Source of the DNA: a virus
Direction: 5' to 3' (one strand)
IMG/VR virus record: IMGVR_UViG_3300005613_000054
Span: 1 to 64,000 of that record
Length of the DNA stretch: 64,000 nt
Below are positions 38,791 to 49,500 of the stretch, in pieces (positions within the stretch are counted from its first letter, which is position 1; each line of letters begins with the position of its first letter). The notes under the pieces are model-generated. The model saw only the letters and a program-made list of their open reading frames with translations. It did not search any database and was not told the DNA's origin. The position numbers and the translations under genes were made by a program.

Positions 38791-41700
38791 ATGTCACAAT
38801 TTCAGTTAGAATCTATTAACAAAATATACAATTCGGAAACTGAGACTTTCAGGCGTTCTTTTAGATTGACGCATGAAGGAGATCCAATTTTTCGCAAAGA
38901 ATTTGACGGATCAAATACAGATGACGTATTGTTGGGTGCTGATACATTTGTAATTAATAATCACTTTTATGTGACTGGAGAACCACTGAATTATGATGCT
39001 GGTCCAGGAAATACTGCTATTGGAATTAGTCCAAGTAGTCCTGGAGTTGGTGGTGCAACCACTTTACCACAAGAAGTTTATGTAATTAAAATAAGCGAAA
39101 ATAAATTCAAAGTCGCTGCTGCGGCATCTTATGCACTTTCTGGCGATAATATTGATCTAACTTCTGTTGGAGTTGGAACTACGCACTCATTTACTGCACA
39201 GAAAGAAAACACAAAGGCAATTATTGCTCTTGATAATATGATCCAGTCTCCCATTTATGAAAGGGTGGGATCAGCAACAACATTAGTAGCAATCAATTCA
39301 AGGGTACTCCAAGTTGGAGATGCTTCTATATTTAAAAATTATGATCTCATTCAAATTGATAATGAGATTATGAGAATACAAGTTGTTGGATTCAATGGTG
39401 TTGATAATCAACTTTTAGTTGATAGGGCTTGGGTAGGCACAACACAAGAATCTCATGTAGCAAACGATGAGGTGCAACTTGTATTTGGTGATTACAATAT
39501 CATTGGCGATTATATCAATTTTGCCGATGTTCCATTCGGTGGACAACGTTTAACCGTTGGAGTTTCATCAGAGCAAGTTAGTGTAGCAACCAGCAGTTTT
39601 ACCGTTTTATCTGATGTGTTTGAAACCGGTTCTGAGGTTGTTTTAAGAAGTTTAGATCCACCAGCTCCACTTGTTTCAAATGAAAACTATTTCTTGATAA
39701 AAAATGGTGCTAATAATTTTTCATTTGCAAGTACCGATGATAATGCACTAACTGGTATTGCAATTACACTTACAAGTCCTGGTATTGGAACTCACAGATT
39801 AGTCTATGTTGATGTTCAAAATGGAAGTTCTTTCCAAGGAAGAACATTTATAAGATCAAGTTACGATGGAAATATCATTCTAGATGATATTTCCCAAAAC
39901 TTCACTGGTATTGCTAAAACATTTACAATCACTAGTGCAGGCGTTAATACTACTGGTATTACTAGTGACTTTGGTGCTATTCTAGTCAATAATATTTTCC
40001 AAAAACCAGAAGTTGATTATGAATTCTTGGGTGGTCCAGTAACAGGAATCACTTCAATTGAATTTACTGGTAATAGTAATAGAACTCCAGAGGCATATAA
40101 TACATTTGATGTGAATGCTAATAGTCTGCCCAGAAAGGGTCAGATTGTTTCCATTGCTCACACTGAAGGATTTGGATATCAGATGCGAGCAGTCGGTACT
40201 GGTACTGCTGTTGTTTCTGGTTTCGGTACAATCACAGTTGCTCTTGGTTTCACAGGTACAGGATATCGTAATGGTCCTACAACTTACGAGGTCAGAGTTC
40301 TAGGTGGTAGTCCAACCACTGCAGCAGCAGGTACTTTTACAGTTGATGCTGGACATATTCAGGACGTATTCATGAATACTCCAGGTGTTGGTTACACTTG
40401 GACTGATGTTCCAAAACTACAGATTGATGAACCAATTCCATATGATGATATTCAACTAATCAGTCAATCGACTGGTGTTGGTGCTTCCGTCACTGTTGAG
40501 GTTGGATTTGGTCTGAGTATCTATAATTTCACTTTGAATAGTATTGGATTTGGTTTCACAGCACACGAGCAATTGACTATTGCTGGTATTCCAACCGTAA
40601 CTAGCATCGGTTCTACATTCCAGAATGCCATATTCACAGTTGAATCAGTTCACGATGATGAGTTTGCTGGTTGGGTCTTTGGTAAGTTGCAGGTTCTTGA
40701 TGATTTTTCTGCAGAATTTAATGGATCTAAGAGAACATTTACACTGACTGAAAATAATGTTCCTATTAGTATTGAGAAGAAAATTGGTTCTCCAATTAGT
40801 CTAGATGATGTCCTACTAATCTTCATTAATGATATTCTGCAGCAACCTGAAGTTGCGTACACGTTTGAAGGAGGAACTCAACTCACATTTACCGAACCAC
40901 CAGTAGCAGGTTCTACATTACAAATTTTGTTCTATCGTGGTACAGATTCTGATATCTCTACAGAGACAGCATTAGCAACTATCAAACCTGGTGATGATGT
41001 TAAGATTTTACGCAACCCCGCTAATATTATTCCAGTAGAGCAAGATCCGCGAGTTGTTCGTGCAATTATTTCTAGGGATACTATTCAGACCGTTAATTAT
41101 ACTGGTCCTGGTATTACTGCTCAGACTTCACCACTTCGCCCAATTGTATGGTGTAAGCAGCAAGAAGACAAGTTCGTCAATGGCGTCAAGGTCAGTAAGT
41201 CTAGACCGGAGGATACGTCAAGAGTATTCCCCGCTACAAGACTTATTAGTGATATAAGCACCACTGATACTGAATTCTATACGGTTGGCGGCACACTTAT
41301 CTTTAGTACAACTGAAGAACCTGATGATACTGATTTTGGTGTAAATATTTGGGATACTCGTGATGAAGTTGGTTTCGGCACAACTACGTTCCAGTTCCCA
41401 TTAGAAAAAATTGCAGACGGCGTTTCTGTAACTGGTGACTATGGTATCATCGCAGGTATTGGCTCTACTGCGACGGCAATGCAACTAGAGTTCTTCATTC
41501 CACTAGATAGTCCTCTACGTGAAAATGAGTTTGGTGGACTAACTAAGACTGGTATTGCTACAGGTGACTTCTTCACATTGTCCAGAACTTATTTTGATAA
41601 CGGTGCAACAAATGGTCCATTTGCCCTAAATCAAGACCGATCTTCCGTCATTGGAACCTGTACCAATGATAGTATTGACTGTGTTTATCAAGTTTCTCAC

Positions 41701-41943
41701 ATCGAAGATGTTGGTGTAAATACTGTAAGAGTGCATACCAACCTACAAACAGGTCATGGATTGAACTTTACAGGTCTTGGTTCTGGTGTCGGTAATTACT
41801 ATGGTGTTTATAGTTGGGCAAAGTTCACTACAGGTTCTAGAACCGGTTTAGCATTCACTTGTGATCGTGGTCAAGGTTTAGCGGGAATTGAAACCGGTCC
41901 TCAGATTATCCGTAAAGAAAAACTATCAATTGAATACTCATAA
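38791..41943 (+). CDS. Large virion structural protein between gp7-like and gp8
   Basis: 1050 residues, almost wholly beta-rich with repeated G-V-G-T-T-like strands and GYTWTDVPKLQI, as in its neighbours. No catalytic motif. Located 4 bp after the gp7-like gene and 25 bp before gp8, so it belongs to the baseplate block; it has no obvious single T4 counterpart and may be an outer baseplate or fibre-attachment protein. Confidence 0.7.
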   Translation: MSQFQLESINKIYNSETETFRRSFRLTHEGDPIFRKEFDGSNTDDVLLGADTFVINNHFYVTGEPLNYDAGPGNTAIGISPSSPGVGGATTLPQEVYVIKISENKFKVAAAASYALSGDNIDLTSVGVGTTHSFTAQKENTKAIIALDNMIQSPIYERVGSATTLVAINSRVLQVGDASIFKNYDLIQIDNEIMRIQVVGFNGVDNQLLVDRAWVGTTQESHVANDEVQLVFGDYNIIGDYINFADVPFGGQRLTVGVSSEQVSVATSSFTVLSDVFETGSEVVLRSLDPPAPLVSNENYFLIKNGANNFSFASTDDNALTGIAITLTSPGIGTHRLVYVDVQNGSSFQGRTFIRSSYDGNIILDDISQNFTGIAKTFTITSAGVNTTGITSDFGAILVNNIFQKPEVDYEFLGGPVTGITSIEFTGNSNRTPEAYNTFDVNANSLPRKGQIVSIAHTEGFGYQMRAVGTGTAVVSGFGTITVALGFTGTGYRNGPTTYEVRVLGGSPTTAAAGTFTVDAGHIQDVFMNTPGVGYTWTDVPKLQIDEPIPYDDIQLISQSTGVGASVTVEVGFGLSIYNFTLNSIGFGFTAHEQLTIAGIPTVTSIGSTFQNAIFTVESVHDDEFAGWVFGKLQVLDDFSAEFNGSKRTFTLTENNVPISIEKKIGSPISLDDVLLIFINDILQQPEVAYTFEGGTQLTFTEPPVAGSTLQILFYRGTDSDISTETALATIKPGDDVKILRNPANIIPVEQDPRVVRAIISRDTIQTVNYTGPGITAQTSPLRPIVWCKQQEDKFVNGVKVSKSRPEDTSRVFPATRLISDISTTDTEFYTVGGTLIFSTTEEPDDTDFGVNIWDTRDEVGFGTTTFQFPLEKIADGVSVTGDYGIIAGIGSTATAMQLEFFIPLDSPLRENEFGGLTKTGIATGDFFTLSRTYFDNGATNGPFALNQDRSSVIGTCTNDSIDCVYQVSHIEDVGVNTVRVHTNLQTGHGLNFTGLGSGVGNYYGVYSWAKFTTGSRTGLAFTCDRGQGLAGIETGPQIIRKEKLSIEYS

Positions 41944-41946
41944 ATA
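41939..41946 (+). promoter_or_regulatory. Late-promoter-like CATAAATA (gp8)
   Basis: One mismatch from TATAAATA, 22 bp before the gp8 start, overlapping the preceding stop. Confidence 0.5.
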
Positions 41947-41968
41947 ACTCCAAAAGTTTAAAAGTATA

Positions 41969-43507
41969 ATGCCAGCGATCATTACTGATCAAATCAGAAT
42001 ATTGAATGCCAACAATTTTGTTAGTGGTATTTCGACGACTGATAATAGTTACTACGTGTTCATTGGTCTTCCCAATGCATCCGAGATTGATGCTGACTGG
42101 AATACGAACACGCCGTATCCGATTGATAGTATTGATCAATACAATGATATGTACGACACGGTGATCTCCGCCAAGAAGGTCACTTCATCTGATGTACTAA
42201 AAGTTGTAAGAAAAGTTGATTGGGAATCCGGTACAATCTACGAGATGTACCGTCAAGATTATTCTATTAATAGAACTGCTCCACAGACTGGTGCGACAAG
42301 TCTTTATCGAGCAAACTATTATATCATGAACTCAGACTATAGAGTTTATGAATGTATTTACAATGGTGCTTCCCCATCTAACAGTGGTAAGGGTATTGTA
42401 TCGCTAGAAGAACCAACACATACAGATCTACAACCTAGAACTGAAAGTGATGGTTATATTTGGAAGTATCTGTACTCAATCAGACCAAGCGACATTATTA
42501 AATTTGATAGTGTCGAGTACATTCCTGTTCCTGCAGATTGGGCAACTAACACAAACACTGCTGCTGTAAGAAATGCTGCAGTAGACGGTAAAATTGAAGT
42601 AGTAACTATTGAAGATGTTACTTCTGCGAGTTATCAGTTCAGTGGAACCAAAAATAACGTCCCAATCAAAGGTGATGGGCAAGATGCACTAGCATCTGTA
42701 ACATTTGTAAACGGAAAACCAACAACTGCTACTGTTACTAACGGCGGTACAGGTTACACGTTTGGTACAGTTGATTTGGACAGTGTTGTAACTGGTTCTG
42801 GTGCTAGTTTTTCAGTTATCATTCCACCTCCAGGTGGTCATGGTTTTGATATCGATCGTGAGTTGGGTGCGAACCGTGTTCTCATTTATTCTCGCATCGA
42901 GAATACTGATGTAACGAACCCAGATTTCCCAACTGGTAATCAATTTGCTCGTATTGGTGTCCTAAAGAACCCAACTGTCTTTGGTTCTACTACAATCCAA
43001 ACAGCATCTAGTGTCGCTGGTACATATGGTCTAAGATTGACTGGTGCAGCAGCGACAACAATGTCTGTCGAAATCGATGGTGAAGTAACACAGACCATCG
43101 GCGTTGGTTCTACTGCTGTTGGTAAGATTATTTCTTACGATCCACTAACTAAAGTTCTGAAGTACTGGCAAGATCGTGACCTTGCTACAGATAGTGCTAC
43201 TGGTTCAGTTCCCACCTACGGATACCGTCTAAATAAATTTACTAGCACCCCCGGAACTGGTGGTAATGTGAATGTGGTTGTAACTACAACTACTGGTACT
43301 GAAACTGTAGGTATCGACACTGTTTTCACTGGTGTTTCGACAACCATTAACAACAGAACATACTATTTCGGTCAAACGTTTAACAATGGTCTAGCAAATC
43401 CAGAAATTGAGAAGTATTCTGGAGATATGATTTACGTGGACAACAGACCTGAAGTTACAAGGGCAGCTAACCAACGAGAAGATATCAAAATCGTCTTAGA
43501 ATTCTGA
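41969..43507 (+). CDS. 8: Baseplate wedge protein gp8
   Basis: 512 residues, longer than T4 gp8 (334). Diagnostic segments align with T4: YRVYECIYNG then ESDGYIWKYLYSIRPSDI and EYIPVPADW, matching T4 YRCL, GDGYVWEYLF and NEYIVVP. The extra length is a C-terminal beta part with GGTGYTFGTVDL-type repeats shared with neighbouring virion proteins. gp8 is part of each baseplate wedge. Own late-promoter-like element upstream. Confidence 0.85.
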   Translation: MPAIITDQIRILNANNFVSGISTTDNSYYVFIGLPNASEIDADWNTNTPYPIDSIDQYNDMYDTVISAKKVTSSDVLKVVRKVDWESGTIYEMYRQDYSINRTAPQTGATSLYRANYYIMNSDYRVYECIYNGASPSNSGKGIVSLEEPTHTDLQPRTESDGYIWKYLYSIRPSDIIKFDSVEYIPVPADWATNTNTAAVRNAAVDGKIEVVTIEDVTSASYQFSGTKNNVPIKGDGQDALASVTFVNGKPTTATVTNGGTGYTFGTVDLDSVVTGSGASFSVIIPPPGGHGFDIDRELGANRVLIYSRIENTDVTNPDFPTGNQFARIGVLKNPTVFGSTTIQTASSVAGTYGLRLTGAAATTMSVEIDGEVTQTIGVGSTAVGKIISYDPLTKVLKYWQDRDLATDSATGSVPTYGYRLNKFTSTPGTGGNVNVVVTTTTGTETVGIDTVFTGVSTTINNRTYYFGQTFNNGLANPEIEKYSGDMIYVDNRPEVTRAANQREDIKIVLEF

Positions 43508-43511
43508 TAAA

Positions 43512-46500
43512 ATGCCACAGAACACCAACCTAAACGTCAGCCCTTACTACGACGATTTTGATCCGTCAAAGAACTACAAGCGAGTTCTTTTTAAACCTGG
43601 TGTGCCTGTACAGGCAAGAGAACTAACGACTTTACAGTCTATTCTCCAGGATCAGATTGAAAAGTTTGGCGAACACTTCTTCAAAGAAGGTTCGATGGTC
43701 ATTCCTGGTTCAATCGCTTACGACAGCAATTACTATGCCGTCAAGATTGAGCCAACGTTTTTTGGTGTTGACGTTGAGAACTATACCGACAAACTAATCG
43801 GTCTAACCATTCAAGGTAAGACTTCAGGTATCACTGCAGTTGTAAAGCAGGTACTTGTAAGAAATAGGTCTACCGAGAACGCAACCACACTATACATCAA
43901 GTATCAGAAGTCCTCTACAGAGAACTTTAGTACAGATGAGTTCTTAGACGGTGAAAACCTTGTTACACTATCTGATTTTACATACGGTAGTACTACCATT
44001 TCTGCTGGTTCTGACTTTGCTACCTGCTTCCAATCGAATGCTACAGCAACTGGTTCTGCGTTCGGTATTGATTCCGGGGTCTATTTCGCAAGAGGCGAAT
44101 TCATCGAGGTCTCCAGTGAAACAATTGTTCTGGACCAGTATGATAACACGCCTTCTTACCGCGTCGGTTTCTTTGTAAATGAGCAGATCATCACTGCTGT
44201 AGATGATCCTACCCTATACGACAACGCACAAGGTTTCTCCAACTATACTGCTCCTGGTGCTGATAGACTGAAGATTAGTCTATCACTAATCAAGAAGTCT
44301 CTTGATGACTTCCAGGATGAGAACTTCATCGAACTGTTCCGTGTTCGTAACGGTGAAGTCAAGAAGATTGTTCAAAGAACAGTCTATAGCGAAATTGCTA
44401 AAGAACTTGCTAGACGTACTTTCGACGAAAGTGGTGACTACTACGTTGATAAGTTCGATCTAAACACAAAAGAAAGTCTCAACGACAGATATTCTACTTT
44501 TGGTGTCTTCTTCCCAGAAGAACTGACTGATCAGGGCAATACACCATCGAAGGATTTGATGGAAATCCAGGTAGGTCCTGGTAAGGCATACGTCAAGGGT
44601 TATGAAGTTGAAACCTTTGGTTCTACTTTCCTAGACGTTGAAAAACCAAGAACTACGCTATCTATTGAAGGTGCTGGTATCCCATTCCAGGCAGGTAACC
44701 TAGTTCGCGTCAATAACATCTATGGTAGTGCAAGTGTTGGTCTTGCTACCACTGGTTCTGTTGATCTTCGTAGCGAAAGACTAGGTAGTGACCTAGACGC
44801 TGCTACTGGTCAAAGCATCGGTAGAGCAAGGGTCTATGACTACAAGGCAACCAACAGTGGTTATGTAGATCAGACCTCCCAGTTTGATTTGTATCTGTAT
44901 GATATCCAGACAGATACTGAAATTACCCTAAACCAAGAACTTGCTCTTAGTGCTCCTGCCTTGATTGAAGGCAAGAACTCTGGTGCTCGTGGTTATCTAA
45001 GAGTACAGACAGGCAATATTCTAACACTACACCAGACTTCTGGTGACTTCATCGTTGACGAGGCAATCCTAGTCAATGGTATTGAAAATGGTCGTGTTAT
45101 CACCAAGGTAACCGAATTCGATGTATCCGATATCAAGTCGGTTCGTTCTGAAATCGGTATTGTAACCTTCAGTGCTGATGCTGTTCTAGAACCTAAGATC
45201 AACTACGGTGGTCAAGGTTTTGTGGTCAGTAGTTCATCTGGTTCTCCTGCGATTTCTACAATCACCTCCACAGGTCCAGGATGGACTGTTGGTATCAAGT
45301 CTGGTGATATTGTATCCTACGCTAGAACGGACGTTCAGGGAACTATTTACAACCGTGTCGTTACCGTTGTACCAACCAATCAAAGTCTGACTATTGAAGC
45401 AGTCGAAGACGTAACTGACGTTGCTACTGGTAGTCTTCCAGGATTTACTGCTCAGGTTTCTGGTCTACAGATTGTTGCACCAAGACTACGCAACTCCCAA
45501 TCTGGTTTCCTATATGCTGAGTTCCCCAATCAAAACATTGAAAGCGTTGATCTAACCACATCGGATGTCTTCATCAGACGTGAATATCGTGATAGAAGCA
45601 CATCTGCCCAAAGCGAACTAGATCTACCATCACTATCTGGTACAGACTTTGTATATGCTCCTTTCGATGAGGAAAGATACACTGTATCCTACAAGGATGG
45701 TACTGTAGAAGCACTAACCAGTGACCAGTTCGTTCTAACCAACGGTGCTAAGGGTGCTACCATTTCTGGTCTAACCAAGGCAAGTGAAACAGGTGTAATT
45801 GCTGTTACTACTCAGCAGAAGTCTAAGGTTACATCCAAGACTAAGATCCTAAATCGTGCTGCTAGCATTACAGTCACCGGTTCCAAGTACAACTATTCCG
45901 GCGTCTCCACTGCAGTCAATGACGGTCTAACATTCAATACTGCATATGGTACTCGTGTTCAGGACAGCGAGATCTCGCTGAACGTTCCTGATGTCGTCAA
46001 TGTTCACGCAGTATTTGAAAGTTCTACTAATGCTGCACCTACTGTTCCCAAGATTACCCTATCTTCGCTGAATGGTCCTAACTCCAATAACACTGACCTA
46101 ATCGTTGGCGAAATCCTTATTGGTAGTGAAAGTGGCGCTTCTGCAATGGTCTTGGGTAAGACCGGCACTACAGAAATTTTCTACGTTGCTAAGAACACTG
46201 AGAACTTCATCGAAACTGAAGAAGTTGTGTTCCAGGAAAGCGGCGTCAAAGGTAACATTTCCCAGATTGACTTGGGTGATGCTGATATTCTTCGTAACTA
46301 TAGTTTCGATACTGGTCAAAGACTAGAGTATTATGACTTCGGCAGACTGATCAGAAACATCGGTAGTCAAGAACCATCTGGTCAACTACGTGTATTCTTC
46401 GATCATTATACCATCAACTCTTCGGATAATGGTGAAATTATCACTACTAACAGTTATCCAAGTTACGATCAAGACGTTCCAAGTTTCAACAATATCAGAA

Positions 46501-49500
46501 ACACTGATGTAATTGATTTTAGACCAAGAGTTGCGAATTATAGTGGTAGTCTGTCGCCATTTGAATTTGAAAGCAGAAATTTTGGATCTTCTGGTCAAAC
46601 TGTTCCTAACGTCATCGTATCTGACGAGAACATTGTTCTAGACTACAACTACTACGTCGGCAGAAGAGACAGACTGTTCTTGAACCAGGACAGCACATTT
46701 ACAATTGTAAGAGGAACTCCAGCAGAAGTTCCTGTTCTGCCTGATACTATCGATGATTCATTTGAACTAGCACGTATTGATTATCGTCCATATGTCTATG
46801 ATGTAAACGCAGATGTAACTATTGACTTCCGTGCTAATAAGCGTTACACAATGCGTGATATCGGTTTGTTGGAAGACAGACTAGAGAACCTAGAATACTA
46901 CACCAGTCTATCGCTACTAGAAACCAAGACTGAAGGTCTGGTTATTCAAGATCCAGACACTGGTTTAGACAAGTTCAAGTCTGGTTTTGTTGTTGATAAC
47001 TTCAGCACATTCGATGTAGCAGATAAGTCTGTACCTATCCTCAAGTACGATATCCGTGACGAGGAGATGGTCGCAAGAACTTACTTCGACGACATTGACC
47101 TCCTAGTCGGTTCTGAAAGTCTGATCGGTACAAATGGTACTCCAGACCTAAGTGTTGACGTAAGATATGCTACTGACCTTGGTTCTCCCAACATCAAGAA
47201 GGGTAAGAACCTAGTAACATTGAACTATGCTCAAGTTGAGCAAGGAACTCAGACCTTCGCTAGCAGGGTAGTCAATATCAACCCATTTGATGTTGTTACA
47301 TGGCGTGGTCGTATGTCGCTAAACCCAGAGACTGATGTTTGGGTTGAGCGTAGGTTCAACACTGTGAATGGTGGTTGGGGAAGCACACAGGTCATTTCTA
47401 CCGCTACTGCTATTCCTAATATGCGTGCTCAGAACATTGAGTTCGTTGCTACAAGACTGAAGCCTGGAACTGAGTTTTACAGTTTCTTCTCCAGAACAGA
47501 TATGTCCGACAATCGGTCATTGACTGTTCCTAAACTGCTAGAAGTTACTCCTGTTCAGGGTGCATTCCAGATTGGTGAAACTGTTGTTGGTAGACTACTC
47601 AACAACCAGAACACCACATCTAATCCAGAAATCAGGTTCAGACTTGCTGCTCCTGACCACAAGGATGGTCCTTATGATGCTCCTACATTCAAGTATGCTA
47701 ATAACCCATACTCCAATGTTGGTCTAAGTTCCTTCTATAGTGAGACCACTGAAGTTCTAAACATCGACACTGGTTCGCTGAACCAAAAGTCTGACGAAAG
47801 GTTCTTCGGTTATGTCGTCAAGGATATGCGTTTGGTTGGTGAGACCAGTAATGCTGAAGCAATCGTCAAGGAAGTTCGCCTAGTAAGTGATAACAATGGC
47901 GTCCTGGTCGGTAGCGTCAATATCCCAGGTTCTAACCCAACCTTTGCTAACGGCACTAACAACCTTGAGGTATCTGCAGAGAAGACACCAAACACCACTC
48001 CTGGTGTAGTCGTTAGTGGTGCTGACGCTAACTTCTTCTCCCAAGGCACGATTATTACTCAAACGACAATCATTAGAAGAGCACGTCCAGCTCCACCACC
48101 ACCAAGATTTATTGACCCTATCGCACAATCGTTCTTCGTTGAAGAAAACCCAGGTTGCTTCTTCACTTCTGTAGATTGCTATTTCTACAGCAAGAGTGCA
48201 ACAATTCCAGTAGAACTGAGAATTGTTACCGTAGAAAACGGTGTTCCTACACAGAATCTTGTTCCTGGTGCTTCTGTTGTTCTAGATCCAGGCAGCGTCA
48301 ATGTTTCTGATGATGCTTCGGCAGCAACAACATTCACTTTTGACGATGTGGTGTATTGTCCAACCGGAGAATACGCATTCGTTCTACTTGCTGATACGGA
48401 TGCTTATAACGTTTGGATTTCTCGTGTCGGTGAGGAAGATATCTCCACTAAGGACCTACCTGAAATCCAAAAGATCATTATCAACAAGCAACCTTCTCTA
48501 GGTTCCCTATTCAAGTCTCAGAACGCATCTACTTGGACTGCTTCTCAACTTGAAGACCTCAAGTTCGTTGCTAGAAAGGCAGAATTCACCCTTGATAGTG
48601 GTACTTTCAGGTTCTACAACCCAGAACTACAGACATACAACACCAGAAATAAACTGGAAACAAATGCAATTGAAGTCTTCTCTAAAAAGACAACAATTGG
48701 TCTATCCTCTGCTATCACTGCTGAAGGTATCGTAGTTGGTTCTCAGATCAGACAGGACAATGTTTCTGCTTCTGGTTTTGTTGAAAGTCTCCGTGGTGCA
48801 ATCGGTCTAGCAAACACTGGTCTAAACCTAACCAATGCAGGCGTAGGTTATTCTAACTCTACTTACAATGATGTAAGTTTCACCACCCTAACTGGTAGTG
48901 GTTCTGGTGCTGCTGGTATCGTCACTGTAACTGGTGGAACAATCGATAACGTCTGTGTTACTAACTCTGGTTTCGGTTACGCTGTAGGTGATACCCTGAC
49001 GGCAACCCTTGGTAGCAATACTCTTGGTGCAAACCTACTATTCACAGTCGGTGTTGTTACATCCATCAATACATTTGCACTAACCAATGTAACTGGTGCT
49101 CCATTCAATACCAGTGATCAAATTCAGTATGTTCCAACTGATGGTCCAGGTGTTGGTATCGGATCCACCTTGTTCTCCATCGTTCCAACCACAGTAACAG
49201 ACAATACCGATCAGTTTGACGGAACCTATTTTAAGGTCAATCAAGCAAACCACGGTATGCACGCTGATAACAATCTGGTCAAGATTGAAGGTGCATCTGG
49301 TGATACAGTTCCCACCACAATTCAGGTTGGCTATGCTGTAAGTTCTATCGAGAACATTAGTATCGGTAACAGCACAAACTTCAATATGTTTGAAGGTGCT
49401 CAAGTTACCAACACAAATCCAGGTTTCGCACTTGTCGGTGATGAGATCATTGCATATACTGGTGTCGGTAATAACCTACTCACTGGTATCACTACTCGTG